64,000 nt of DNA from Henriciella sp. AS95 (GCF_038900055.1 NZ_JBBMQM010000001.1:2666001-2730000); one strand, 5' to 3'. Positions 34,837-42,922 are shown, counted from the first letter of the stretch. The notes: generated by a model from the letters alone, not told the origin. Numbers and translations: made by a program.

Positions 34837-34892
34837 ATTGTTTTTCGATATGGACTTGACGTTATTCGATATGTCGGATATTGAAAAACAAT
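34837..34892 (+). promoter_or_regulatory. sRNA promoter with repeated TTCGATAT half-sites
   Basis: TTGACG (34856-34861), a 17-base spacer and TATTGA (34879-34884) form a sigma70-like promoter with a start near 34891. TTCGATAT occurs at 34844-34851 and again at 34865-34872, 21 bases apart (two helical turns). An inverted copy ATATTGAA lies at 34878-34885. ATTGTTTTTCGATAT (34837-34851) and ATATTGAAAAACAAT (34878-34892) are inverted repeats with one mismatch spanning the whole promoter. This strongly suggests an operator for an unidentified dimeric regulator. Confidence 0.6.
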
Positions 34893-35005
34893 AATAACAA
34901 GGACCCGGTTGGTGCTTTCCCTGACGCCCTGACCCTGAGCCGCCAACTGGGTCCAAACCACTGAAACTTCAATACATCAGGCCCCCAAAAGGGGCCTTTC
35001 TTTTT
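34891..35005 (+). ncRNA. Orphan small RNA, about 115 nt
   Basis: A promoter, a structured body and an intrinsic terminator are present with no ORF. The 5' hairpin pairs GGACCCGGTTGG (34901-34912) with CCAACTGGGTCC (34943-34954), 12 bp with one G-U. Its 30-base loop holds three CCCTGA motifs (34920-34938) and exposes no purine-rich tract. A single-stranded stretch (AAACCACTGAAACTTCAATA) leads to the terminator stem. It lies between argD and hisG, both on the other strand. No plus-strand gene follows for about 4 kb, so it is not a leader of a downstream gene. I do not recognise the family. Confidence 0.65.
34979..35005 (+). terminator. Intrinsic terminator of the small RNA
   Basis: AGGCCCC (34979-34985), loop CAAAA, GGGGCCT (34991-34997), then TTCTTTTT. 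The T-tract exists only in the plus-strand direction, which fixes the sRNA orientation. Confidence 0.88.
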
Positions 35006-35089
35006 GGGCGCAACAAAAATGGATTGCAGAGGCTGAAATATGCCGTGCGCACCAGAGGGGCCGTCATCAGAAAACTGTCGATTTTGGAT

Positions 35090-35119
35090 AAAAAAACGGC
35101 GCGGCTATCGAGCCGCGCC
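35090..35119 (-). terminator. Intrinsic terminator downstream of hisG
   Basis: GGCGCGGCT (35098-35106), loop ATCG, AGCCGCGCC (35111-35119) is a perfect 9-bp stem. Read on the minus strand it is followed by one G and seven T (35096-35090). It lies 72 bases past the hisG stop and ends the hisS-hisZ-hisG transcript. Confidence 0.88.
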
Positions 35120-35190
35120 TGTAAGAGTTCTTGCAGCGTTTCCTCCCAGAAACTTGCGAAGACCTGTATCGCCAATTTTCTGTCACATTG

Positions 35191-36135
35191 TCAAGCGGCA
35201 GATGTTAAATTGGTAACAAAGCCTTTAAATGCGGGCGACTCCTGGTCAAAAATGAACTCGCAGCTGGAGATTGAGACAGGTCCTGCCCCCGAATCTGCGA
35301 TTCTCCTGGCAATTTCTACCGCCATATAGGAGGGCACGAGAACGGAATTTGCCGAAATTGGCCTGATCCCTTCCCCTTCAAGGAGAGAATCCGGGATCGA
35401 ATTCGCGGCGAGGAGGAGTTTTTGGTCCCGAGCAGAATCAAAAGCCTCAATTGAGGCGAGTAATTTCTGGAGCGCCCCAAGTGATTCCTCGTCCCAAACA
35501 GCCTTGAGCGATCCGGCCAGCCCAGCCTGACTTTTCAAGATCACACCATCATCGAGAACCTTGAGGCCATTCGCCTTCAACGTCGCCCCTGTTGAGGTAA
35601 TGTCGACAACGACTTCAGCCTGCCCCGAACTCGGCGCTGCTTCCGTCGCCCCAGCGCTCTCGATCAGTCGGTACTCGCCCACCGATTTTTGCGCAAAGAA
35701 ATTGCGCGTCAGCCGCATATACTTGGTCGCAACTTTCATTCGGCGCCCGTGACGCTGCCTGAAAAGGGCACCAGCTGCCTCCAGCTCGCTCATCGTGTTG
35801 ACGTCCAGCCACGCCGACGGGACCGCCACAACGACATCCGCTCCACCAAAATCCAGCCGCTTGATGACTTGCGCATCGGCAGACAGGTTCGCAGAGAGAT
35901 CATTGAGAAGGTCCTCTCCCGTGACACCAAGATGGAAGCTTCCATCGATCAGGCCCTGTGCGATTTCACGCGCCGACAGCAACATCACATCCGCTTCGGG
36001 AAGCCCTTTCAGCTCGGCCGTATAACCGCGCTCGCCGCCCGACTGTTTAAGCGTGAAGCCCGCTTTGGCGAGCCAGGCCTCAGCATTGTCCTTCAGCCGT
36101 CCCTTGGACGGGATTGCAATCGAAAGCCGTGTCAT
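35191..36135 (-). CDS. hisG: ATP phosphoribosyltransferase
   Basis: A 314-residue HisG: LSIAIPSKGRLKDNAEAWLA at the N-terminus, LGVTGEDLLNDL, the PRPP-binding region EVVVDITSTGATLKANGLKV, and a long C-terminal extension (EGIRPISANSVLVPSYMAVE). It catalyses the first step of histidine synthesis. The adjacent HisZ implies a hetero-octameric HisG-HisZ complex, which normally uses a short HisG of about 210-230 residues, so 314 residues is long for that type. The start overlaps the hisZ stop by 4 bases (ATGA) after GGAGGAGCGGC. Confidence 0.94.
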   Translation of the reverse strand: MTRLSIAIPSKGRLKDNAEAWLAKAGFTLKQSGGERGYTAELKGLPEADVMLLSAREIAQGLIDGSFHLGVTGEDLLNDLSANLSADAQVIKRLDFGGADVVVAVPSAWLDVNTMSELEAAGALFRQRHGRRMKVATKYMRLTRNFFAQKSVGEYRLIESAGATEAAPSSGQAEVVVDITSTGATLKANGLKVLDDGVILKSQAGLAGSLKAVWDEESLGALQKLLASIEAFDSARDQKLLLAANSIPDSLLEGEGIRPISANSVLVPSYMAVEIARRIADSGAGPVSISSCEFIFDQESPAFKGFVTNLTSAA

Positions 36136-37232
36136 GCCGCTCCTCCTGTCCCGAGACGATCAGGGCGGACCACGCCGCCAATCGCCGTTGCATCGACAGC
36201 ACCATTTGAGAGCTTTGACAGAAGCGTGTCGTAACGCCCGCCAGCGGCAAAGGGCTGGCGGCTACCCGCTTCGCCCTTCTGAAAAAGCTCAAACAGGAAG
36301 CCATCATAATAATTGAAACGCCGGCCGAAGGGCGTGCCGAAGCGTGCCGTCGCCATATATTTTGGCGCAGCGGCCCGGATCTTGGTGACGCGTTCGTTAA
36401 GCCGCTCCAGCGCTGGTTCAACGCCAGCGAGCCCCGCCTGTCGCGCAATAGCGAGAAGTGCGTCAGCCGCCTGCTCTGGCAGACAGTCGACAGCCATAAC
36501 TGCCTCCAGCGTCTGACGCGCGAGATCAGGCGTGCCGCCATAGGCGGCGTCTGTCGCCTGCTGCAGAAGTCCTTCAACAATCTCATCCAGCGTGCGCACA
36601 CCCTGCGGCTGAATGCCGGAGAGCGCGAAAATATCGGAAACGATCGCCTTGGCTTCATCTGGGCTTGCGCCCTGAAGGCGTGCGGCAAGGCCATGCACCG
36701 GCTTGCCCGGTTTGGCATTGAGCAGCGCAGAGACACCGCCAACCTGTCTGAACGCCCGCTTCAACGCTTCAGCGAGGCCAGGCGCGAGATCAAGCGCGTT
36801 GACAAATGCCGGGAAGATGGAGAGGTCGCCCAAGCGGGTTTCGCTGTCGCCAGCCCCGGCCGCAGTGGCAGCCTGGCAGACGATGGCAAAACATTCCGCA
36901 TCCGTGTCGGCATTGGAGGGCGCCCCATAGCGCTCGAAACCGACCTGCGTAAACTCCATCGCATCGCCGGGAACAGTCGGCAGGCGGAAAGCGCGAGCGG
37001 CATAGCGTTTGACGGTCTCGGCCGAAACGCCAGCTTCGGCCTGCGCGATCGCGACCGGCAAGGTGAGATCCGGGCGCAGCGCGCACTCTTCACCGCTCTC
37101 CCCCACAAACACACACAGGCGCGACCTTACCGCCTCTCCGGACAGTTCGAGCGGCTGGTTCGCGGGCATCACGATTGGCGGGTCGACGAGATCGCCGCCA
37201 AGTTTTGCAAAGATGTCGATTGGTGAGGTCAT
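36132..37232 (-). CDS. hisZ: ATP phosphoribosyltransferase regulatory subunit
   Basis: A 366-residue class II aaRS-like protein without tRNA ligation motifs. VDPPIVMPANQPLELSGEAV is near the N-terminus, RPDLTLPVAIAQAEAG corresponds to motif 2, and GRRFNYYDGFLFELFQ with AAGGRYDTLLSKLSNGAVDA matches the C-terminal catalytic-like region. HisZ is the histidine-sensing partner of HisG. It overlaps hisS by 4 bases upstream and hisG by 4 bases downstream. Confidence 0.93.
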   Translation of the reverse strand: MTSPIDIFAKLGGDLVDPPIVMPANQPLELSGEAVRSRLCVFVGESGEECALRPDLTLPVAIAQAEAGVSAETVKRYAARAFRLPTVPGDAMEFTQVGFERYGAPSNADTDAECFAIVCQAATAAGAGDSETRLGDLSIFPAFVNALDLAPGLAEALKRAFRQVGGVSALLNAKPGKPVHGLAARLQGASPDEAKAIVSDIFALSGIQPQGVRTLDEIVEGLLQQATDAAYGGTPDLARQTLEAVMAVDCLPEQAADALLAIARQAGLAGVEPALERLNERVTKIRAAAPKYMATARFGTPFGRRFNYYDGFLFELFQKGEAGSRQPFAAGGRYDTLLSKLSNGAVDATAIGGVVRPDRLGTGGAA

Positions 37233-38719
37233 TCCGACGCCTCGACGATTTCGCGAATGCGCGCGACCATCTCGGAGCGGGGCGCTTCGAACTGGCCCGG
37301 GCGGGCTTCGCGGTACTCCTCATTCGACTTGATCGCTTTGGCCTGTTTCGCGCCCTCTTTGAGGTCCTTGATCGTGACGACGCCTTTGGCGATCTCGTCC
37401 TCTCCAACCATGACGGCGACGGGCGCGCCGCGACGGTCCGCATATTTCATCTGAGGACGCATGCCAGATGACCCCATATAGGCCTCGGCGCGAATGCCGG
37501 CGCCGCGAAGCTCGGTCGCCAGCTTCAGCGCTTCGGTCGGGTCATCGCGGTTCATGTTGAGGATCACCACCGGGCCGTTCAGCGCCTCAATGTCGCCGCT
37601 GATCGCGAACGCTGCGGCGAGCCGCGAAATACCAACCGAGAAGCCGGTAGCCGGGACTTTCTCCCCGGTGAAGCGGGCGACGAGATCATCATAACGTCCG
37701 CCGCCGCCGACAGAGCCGATGCGGACCGTGTTGCCGTCTTCGTCCACTGTCTCTTTCAGAAGCTCCGCCTCGAAGACCGGGCCGGTATAGTATTCCAGCC
37801 CGCGCACAACGGATGGGTCGAACAGGACATCGCTTTCCGGACATCCAAACGCTTCCAGCCCGCGCGCGATGGCCGTGAGTTCCTGGAGACCCGCTTGCGC
37901 CTCCTCGCCCGTGCCGACCGCAGCGCCAAGCGCCTCAAGCGTCGCGCCGCGGGTATCGCGTCCGGCCTGCGCGAACGCCATGACTTTCGCGATACCGCCA
38001 GCGTCGAGACCAGCACCCTTGGTGAAGTCTCCCGACTCGTCTTCGCGGCCTGCGCCGAGGAGCAGCTTCACGCCGTCCTCCCCGAGCCGGTCGAGCTTGT
38101 CGAGCGCCCGCAGAATTGTGAGGCGGGTGGTGTCATTGTTCGCACCAACACCTTCCAGAACAGCGTTAAGCAAGCGGCGCGTGTTCACCCGCACCACAAA
38201 CTCTCCGTCGCCAGCGCCCGCTGCCCGCATCGCTTCAGCGGCCATGGCAATCATCTCGGCATCGGCGTGCGCGCCCGCTGCGCCGACCGTATCAGCATCG
38301 CATTGCAGGAATTCGCGAAAGCGTCCCGGCCCCGGCTTCTCATTGCGCCAGACGGGCCCCGCCGCATAGCGCCGGAAGGGCTTGGGCAGGGTCTGCCAGT
38401 TCTCGGCTGCGAAACGGGCGAGCGGGGCGGTGAGATCATAGCGCAGCGAGATCCACTGTTCGTCATCATCCTGCATCGAAAAGACACCGGCGTTCGGGCG
38501 GTCATCATCGGGCAGGAACTTGCCGAGCGCGTCTGCATATTCCCAGGCGCCGGTTTCCAGAGCCTCAAAGCCCCAACGACGATAGACAGAGGTCACCCGG
38601 TCGATCATCTCAGCCTGGGCGTGGATCAGACCTTCGCGCCGGTCCGGGAAGCCGCGCGGCTTGCGGGCGAGGTCTTTGCCGGTCTTGGGACCGTCCTGAT
38701 CTTTATGCTTCTTGCTCAT
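37229..38719 (-). CDS. hisS: Histidyl-tRNA synthetase
   Basis: A 496-residue class II synthetase. Motif 2 (FRRYAAGPVWRNEKPGPGRF) and the histidine motif VRGLEYYTGPVFEAEL with GGGGRYDDLVARFTGEKVPA are clear. The anticodon-binding domain follows at about 390-496. It charges tRNA-His, and here heads the his operon. The 5' leader on the same strand encodes a His-rich peptide (38904-38942), so the synthetase and HisZ-HisG are probably all controlled by histidine supply. Confidence 0.96.
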   Translation of the reverse strand: MSKKHKDQDGPKTGKDLARKPRGFPDRREGLIHAQAEMIDRVTSVYRRWGFEALETGAWEYADALGKFLPDDDRPNAGVFSMQDDDEQWISLRYDLTAPLARFAAENWQTLPKPFRRYAAGPVWRNEKPGPGRFREFLQCDADTVGAAGAHADAEMIAMAAEAMRAAGAGDGEFVVRVNTRRLLNAVLEGVGANNDTTRLTILRALDKLDRLGEDGVKLLLGAGREDESGDFTKGAGLDAGGIAKVMAFAQAGRDTRGATLEALGAAVGTGEEAQAGLQELTAIARGLEAFGCPESDVLFDPSVVRGLEYYTGPVFEAELLKETVDEDGNTVRIGSVGGGGRYDDLVARFTGEKVPATGFSVGISRLAAAFAISGDIEALNGPVVILNMNRDDPTEALKLATELRGAGIRAEAYMGSSGMRPQMKYADRRGAPVAVMVGEDEIAKGVVTIKDLKEGAKQAKAIKSNEEYREARPGQFEAPRSEMVARIREIVEASE

Positions 38720-38865
38720 GTCTCGTCTTCTGTTTCTGGTCGCTTGAGGCTCCGCTTAGACGAAGCCGGTCAGGGTGTGAAGCAAGACGCGGTCGGACGA
38801 GACGCAAAGCCGGTATCGACTGGTCTGCCTCTGGCGGTTCAATATCTGGAAATGAACACTTTAGA

Positions 38866-38902
38866 GAGGCGCAGCCGGACCGGTTCGCGCCTCGTTCGGC
38901 GC
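38866..38902 (-). promoter_or_regulatory. Mutually exclusive hairpins after the his leader peptide
   Basis: On the minus strand GCGCC (38902-38898) can pair with GGCGC (38891-38887). Alternatively GAGGCGC (38893-38887) pairs with GCGCCTC (38872-38866). The two share GGCGC, so only one can form, as expected for an attenuator read by ribosome position. The second stem is followed by TCTCTAAAG, not a clean T-tract, so the outcome could be Rho-dependent or translational. The remaining leader to hisS (38720-38865) shows nothing else certain. Confidence 0.55.
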
Positions 38903-38903
38903 G

Positions 38904-38942
38904 TCACGCGTGGTGGTGATGGTGATGCAGCATCGTGTTCAT
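38904..38942 (-). CDS. Histidine leader peptide (hisL-like)
   Basis: ATG 38942 opens a 12-codon ORF, MNTMLHHHHHHA then TGA. It holds six consecutive His codons (CAT CAC CAT CAC CAC CAC) about 190 bases upstream of hisS on the same strand. Ribosome stalling when charged tRNA-His is scarce would alter folding of the downstream hairpins. A promoter at 38951-38979 puts the transcript start near 38944, only about 2 bases before the ATG, so the peptide would be translated from a practically leaderless mRNA. Confidence 0.85.
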   Translation of the reverse strand: MNTMLHHHHHHA

Positions 38943-38950
38943 TGAGCCGC

Positions 38951-38979
38951 TCAATATGAGGCAAGCTGCGACAAGTCAA
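38951..38979 (-). promoter_or_regulatory. Promoter of the his operon
   Basis: On the minus strand TTGACT (38979-38974), a 17-base spacer and TATTGA (38956-38951) form a sigma70-like promoter. The -10 hexamer is the same as in the sRNA promoter near 34880. The predicted start is about 38944. Confidence 0.65.
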
Positions 38980-39023
38980 GCAAACGAACGGGTTCTGACT
39001 AGGCAGTCTCCACCTGATACGCC

Positions 39024-40058
39024 ATGGTGCGGCCGATGAGGGGACACAATCGACGCGACGTATTGGCCGGTTTCGGCGCAAGCCTGCTGGCTGGGTGCAG
39101 GGCCGACAGTGCCCCTCTCTGGTCGAAGCTGATACCGACCGATGACCTCATCTGGGGAGTGAATGGTCATCCGTTTCGCGCCTATCCCGACATTTCATTC
39201 GAAACGCAGATCCGGCTCGTGCGCGAGCTTGGCATGACGCATTACCGGATCGGCTGGGATTTCGACCAATTGGCAACACTCAAACCCATTGCCGATCGAT
39301 ATGGCGTGACGCTGCTCCCAATCATCCACCCGGACGGCCCCCTCGACGACAAGACACCACAGCAGCTTTACGATGACAGTTTCGAGCGCGCTCGCTGGCT
39401 GACGCGTCGCTATCGAGGCCAGTTCCCCGTCTGGGAGCTTGGGAATGAGCTGGAAAGCCACGCCATCATTCAGCCCTGCGAAATGCGCGATGACGGCACG
39501 CAATACCCGTGCGAATGGGGCCCTGCCGGCGGCGTTGAGCCGGAAGACTATTATGGCCCGCGCTGGGATCAGGTGAGCTTTGCCTTGCGCGGGTTGCTGG
39601 ACGGCGCCAAAGCGGGCGACCCGCACGCCCGGCGCGCAATCGGCACCGCTGGCTGGGGCCACCTCGGCGCCTTTGAGCGCTGGAAAAGCGATGGGCTCGA
39701 TTGGGAGATCACCGTCTGGCACGACTACGAAACCGTGCGCGAATCCTATCTTGAAGTGCTGGCGAGCTTCGGAAAGCCTATCTGGATCACCGAGTTCAAT
39801 GCGGGCGGTGGCGGCTTCGAAACCGAAGAAGACAATGCCCGGATGCTGACGGAGCGGATCGCCTTCTATCGCAGCATGCGGGAGAAATATCGCGTCGAGG
39901 CGGCCTTCATCTACGAACTCCTGGATGAACCCTATTGGGATGATTTCGAAGGCAAGATGGGCCTCTACCGCCTGCACAAGAATGACAAGGATCGCTGGTA
40001 TGTCGGCGACCTGAAACCAGCCGGCGAGGCGGTGAAGGCTGCGCTGTCCAAAAGCTGA
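39024..40058 (+). CDS. Glycoside hydrolase, clan GH-A-like lipoprotein
   Basis: A 344-residue (beta/alpha)8-type hydrolase. The N-terminus RRDVLAGFGASLLAGCRADS combines a Tat-like twin arginine with a lipobox (LLAGC), suggesting export and lipid anchoring. The acid/base Glu is in VWELGNELESH (clan A 'NE' motif), and the nucleophile Glu is in KPIWITEFNAGGGGF near residue 250. The exact GH family (5, 39 or relatives) is not resolved. No sugar transporter lies nearby. It is divergent from the his operon. Confidence 0.8.
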   Translation: MVRPMRGHNRRDVLAGFGASLLAGCRADSAPLWSKLIPTDDLIWGVNGHPFRAYPDISFETQIRLVRELGMTHYRIGWDFDQLATLKPIADRYGVTLLPIIHPDGPLDDKTPQQLYDDSFERARWLTRRYRGQFPVWELGNELESHAIIQPCEMRDDGTQYPCEWGPAGGVEPEDYYGPRWDQVSFALRGLLDGAKAGDPHARRAIGTAGWGHLGAFERWKSDGLDWEITVWHDYETVRESYLEVLASFGKPIWITEFNAGGGGFETEEDNARMLTERIAFYRSMREKYRVEAAFIYELLDEPYWDDFEGKMGLYRLHKNDKDRWYVGDLKPAGEAVKAALSKS

Positions 40059-40062
40059 TCCG

Positions 40063-41436
40063 CTAGATCAGGAGCTCATTATCCTTCTCTTCGCTCCGGC
40101 TCTCATCGTGCATCGCAATCGCAATCCCGAACGTCAGGATACCAACGCGGCCCGCCGTCATGAGAATAATGATGATGAGTTTGCCAAGGTCGGAGAGCTC
40201 CCCGGTGATGCCCATGGACAGTCCAACAGTGCCAAGCGCGGAAATGACCTCGAATACGATACGCTCAAATTCAAACTGCGGGTCAGTCAGGCCGAGCAGG
40301 AAAATCGCGATGGACATAAGTACGATGAAATAGACCGCTGAGGCACCCGCTGCCTGTAGGCGCGAGGCCGCGATGGGCCGCTTGAAGAAGCGAACACGAC
40401 TGCGCTGCTTGAGCGTCGACCGCATGATTGCAAGCAGAGCGGCAAACGTCGTGGTCTTTAGGCCGCCGCCTGTGCCTGATGGCGACGCGCCAACGGCCAT
40501 GAGCACGAAAAGCACGACCAGAACCGACATCGAAAGTCCACCTATCGGCACAGTGTTGAAGCCAACCGTCGTTGTCGCTGTCATGGTCTGGAAGAAGGCT
40601 GCAAGCAAACGGTCCGATGGCTCCAGGGCTGAAATGCCGGGATCGGCGACAAACAGGATGAGCGTGCCTATGAAAAGGAAGGAGCCGGTCATCCGCAGGA
40701 TTACCTTGGTCGTGAAACCGAGATGGAACGCAGCGGACGTAAAATTGCGCCAGACATCCCAGATCACAAGAAAGCCCATAGCGCCGAGCAGGCTGAGCGC
40801 TGAAATGACAATGTTGAGCGCCGCATTTCCGCTATAGGCCTCGAAACTATTCGGGTTGAGGCTGAAGCCCGCCGTGCAGAAGGCAGAAACGGCGTGGAAG
40901 ATTGCGCTCCACACCGCATTCTCCTCTCCGGCAGCCCTGAAAATGAGCCAAAGCACGAATGCGCCAATCGCCTCGCAGACGAGCGTAAAAATGACGACAG
41001 TGAGGATGAAGTGGCCGGGCTTTAAATCGTCCGGCAGAGCGAACGCGGCCCGTGTGATCTTCTCGCGCAAAGGCGACAGCTTGTGCGCGGTGGCCAGCAC
41101 CGCAAAAGAACCGATCGTCATATACCCGACCCCGCCAATCTGGATCAGAAGCAGGATGATCAATTCTCCGAGGAGATTATAGCTCGTCCCCGGATCGATC
41201 GTTGCCAGTCCGGTCGTTGAGACCGCCGACACTGAGGTGAAGAAGCTATCAATTGCAGCAACGCGAGTCTCATGTGTCAACGGCATGGACAGCAGGCACC
41301 ATCCGGCAAGCATGTAGCCCACATATCCGACGACAAGCAGCTTCGCCGGATTGGTTCTAAGGACTGAGAGGCGGGCGCCGCGCAGCAAATTGCTGAGTTG
41401 GCCTTTCCGGGACGGACCGGACCCTTCATTTGGCAT
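40063..41436 (-). CDS. TrkH/KtrB-family potassium uptake protein
   Basis: About 457 residues with repeated membrane-pore-membrane units. Pore-loop signatures include SAVSTTGLATIDPG, AVSAFCTAGFSLNP, TATTTVGFNTVPIGG and SALGTVGLSMGITG, each with the conserved filter Gly. It forms the K+ channel-like subunit. No TrkA/KtrA regulatory gene is adjacent. The start at ATG 41436 (MPNEGSGPSRKG) is chosen because the ORF beyond it overlaps the divergent gene region and lacks hydrophobic segments. Confidence 0.92.
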   Translation of the reverse strand: MPNEGSGPSRKGQLSNLLRGARLSVLRTNPAKLLVVGYVGYMLAGWCLLSMPLTHETRVAAIDSFFTSVSAVSTTGLATIDPGTSYNLLGELIILLLIQIGGVGYMTIGSFAVLATAHKLSPLREKITRAAFALPDDLKPGHFILTVVIFTLVCEAIGAFVLWLIFRAAGEENAVWSAIFHAVSAFCTAGFSLNPNSFEAYSGNAALNIVISALSLLGAMGFLVIWDVWRNFTSAAFHLGFTTKVILRMTGSFLFIGTLILFVADPGISALEPSDRLLAAFFQTMTATTTVGFNTVPIGGLSMSVLVVLFVLMAVGASPSGTGGGLKTTTFAALLAIMRSTLKQRSRVRFFKRPIAASRLQAAGASAVYFIVLMSIAIFLLGLTDPQFEFERIVFEVISALGTVGLSMGITGELSDLGKLIIIILMTAGRVGILTFGIAIAMHDESRSEEKDNELLI

Positions 41437-41567
41437 TCGCTGGCTGTCAGCCTCCGCATCTGAACAGATGGCCAAACGTACCATTGCGCAACCGGTTCCC
41501 CGTCCACGCGAGGCGAACGGCACGCCCCTTGCTCTCCTCTCAGGGGAATTATGGAGACCGTGCCGAC

Positions 41568-42062
41568 ATGAAACGCCTTTTCCTTGCTATCGCTGCTGCC
41601 ACCCTGCCCTTTGCAGCGTCCGCCTCGCCGCAACTGGCGACCGATTGGGGCGTCAAAGCATCGGACCTGTACCAGGAGACGGTAGACTTCATTGAGAATG
41701 TCGACCGGTCTGGCGAAACCGCGATCCCCGCTGAATACGAAACCGAAATTGTACGCTTCGCGCATGCTGCAGCCAAGCTTGGAAGCTGGATCGACGGAAA
41801 TAATGGTCCGTCTGATCTTGGCTGTATTTTCCGCGGCATGGCACAGGAAGGCGAAGTTCAACTGGACGCGCTTTATGATGCCCAATCACCGGTCCAGACC
41901 CGCGAAAGCCTCGTGCGCCTGGCGACCATGTTTTCAGATGCCGAGATCATTGCGGTTGCCGCAGTGTATTCCGCGGACCATGACACCCCTGCAGCACCGG
42001 CTGGCATCGTCGCATCATGCCCGGTCAGCCCTGCCTCTTCTTTCGCGGCACTTGGCGACTAG
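41568..42062 (+). CDS. Periplasmic hypothetical protein
   Basis: From ATG 41568 the 164-residue protein has a signal peptide MKRLFLAIAAATLPFAASAS. The mature part is acidic and helical (YQETVDFIENVDRSGE, EIVRFAHAAAKLGSWIDGNN), with two Cys residues (LGCIFRGM and VASCPVSP) that could form a disulfide. No family is recognised. The longer frame to 41430 is rejected because the signal peptide would be internal. Its stop shares CTAG with the convergent thioesterase. Confidence 0.72.
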   Translation: MKRLFLAIAAATLPFAASASPQLATDWGVKASDLYQETVDFIENVDRSGETAIPAEYETEIVRFAHAAAKLGSWIDGNNGPSDLGCIFRGMAQEGEVQLDALYDAQSPVQTRESLVRLATMFSDAEIIAVAAVYSADHDTPAAPAGIVASCPVSPASSFAALGD

Positions 42063-42910
42063 TCCTTCTTCGCAGCGAACCGCGCCTTGAAGGCTTCGGG
42101 GTCGAATATTCTGATGATGCCGGACTGACTACCCGACGCCATTAGCTCACCACGATCGGAAAACATCGCGGCGCGCCCGTGAACAAATCCATTGTGCACG
42201 CCTTCGATCTGGATGTCGCAGCAGACCCATTCGGTCTCCACGATCTTGCGGACGCGCAGCGTATTGTCGAGTGAGGTGGCGCCGGCTGGCAGGCCGAGCG
42301 CGTGACTGGTGCCAGACGGAACGAAGTCATTGATCACCGCAAGTGTCACCGCATCGATCGCCGCGCCATTGCGCAACCGCCCCCACAGAACCACCCGGCC
42401 GTCGGCGCTGCGTCCGCCCTCAACGTTGCGCCCCGGCGCATAGCGCCCCTTGGCGACGCGCATATCGAGGTTGGAATGCAGGTCATCGGCCTCAGGCCCA
42501 AAGCGCGGCATGGGCGGACAATCTTCAGGCGGGGCGACATCCGGCATCTCGACCCATTGATGGGAATGTTCGGATTCGCGCGCACCGACCGCAGCGTTAC
42601 AAGTGAAGATCTCGCGGTCCTTCACATGAGCAAGGACACGGGCCTGCGTGATATGCTTGCCATCCATCTTCGAGCGGACATCGACATCCACCACATCACC
42701 CGGATTGGCATAGGAAAGGTATTGCGCCGTCGCCCAGATACACGGCCGCTCTGTCGTGCGCTCGAGCGCAGCGATCGCCGTGGCCAGTCCAACCCCGCCA
42801 AACAGAAACTTCATGCCGGGAGGGCCAACGCAGTAGCGCTCCTCGACAGGCAGAAACCAACGGTGCGGATTGTGTGTCGACTGAAGGTCGATGAAAGATT
42901 TCGTGCTCAT
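42059..42910 (-). CDS. Acyl-CoA thioesterase, TesB-like double hotdog
   Basis: A 283-residue double-hotdog protein. FLFGGVGLATAIAALERTTE forms the first hotdog helix, ATAQYLSYANPGDVVDVDVR follows, and SLDNTLRVRKIVETEWVCCD with FVHGRAAMFSDRGELMASGS forms the second hotdog. It hydrolyses acyl-CoA thioesters. It begins 12 bases after oppC-like permease, suggesting co-transcription with the permease genes, an uncommon pairing. Confidence 0.83.
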   Translation of the reverse strand: MSTKSFIDLQSTHNPHRWFLPVEERYCVGPPGMKFLFGGVGLATAIAALERTTERPCIWATAQYLSYANPGDVVDVDVRSKMDGKHITQARVLAHVKDREIFTCNAAVGARESEHSHQWVEMPDVAPPEDCPPMPRFGPEADDLHSNLDMRVAKGRYAPGRNVEGGRSADGRVVLWGRLRNGAAIDAVTLAVINDFVPSGTSHALGLPAGATSLDNTLRVRKIVETEWVCCDIQIEGVHNGFVHGRAAMFSDRGELMASGSQSGIIRIFDPEAFKARFAAKKD

Positions 42911-42922
42911 GGGAAGAGGCGT

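Noticed and set aside
34891-35005. Riboswitch or leader of a downstream plus-strand gene
   Set aside because: A terminator closes the transcript and no plus-strand gene begins within about 4 kb.
40053-40070. CTGATC-CGCTA-GATCAG hairpin between convergent GH and trkH genes as terminator
   Set aside because: Only six base pairs and no T-tract.
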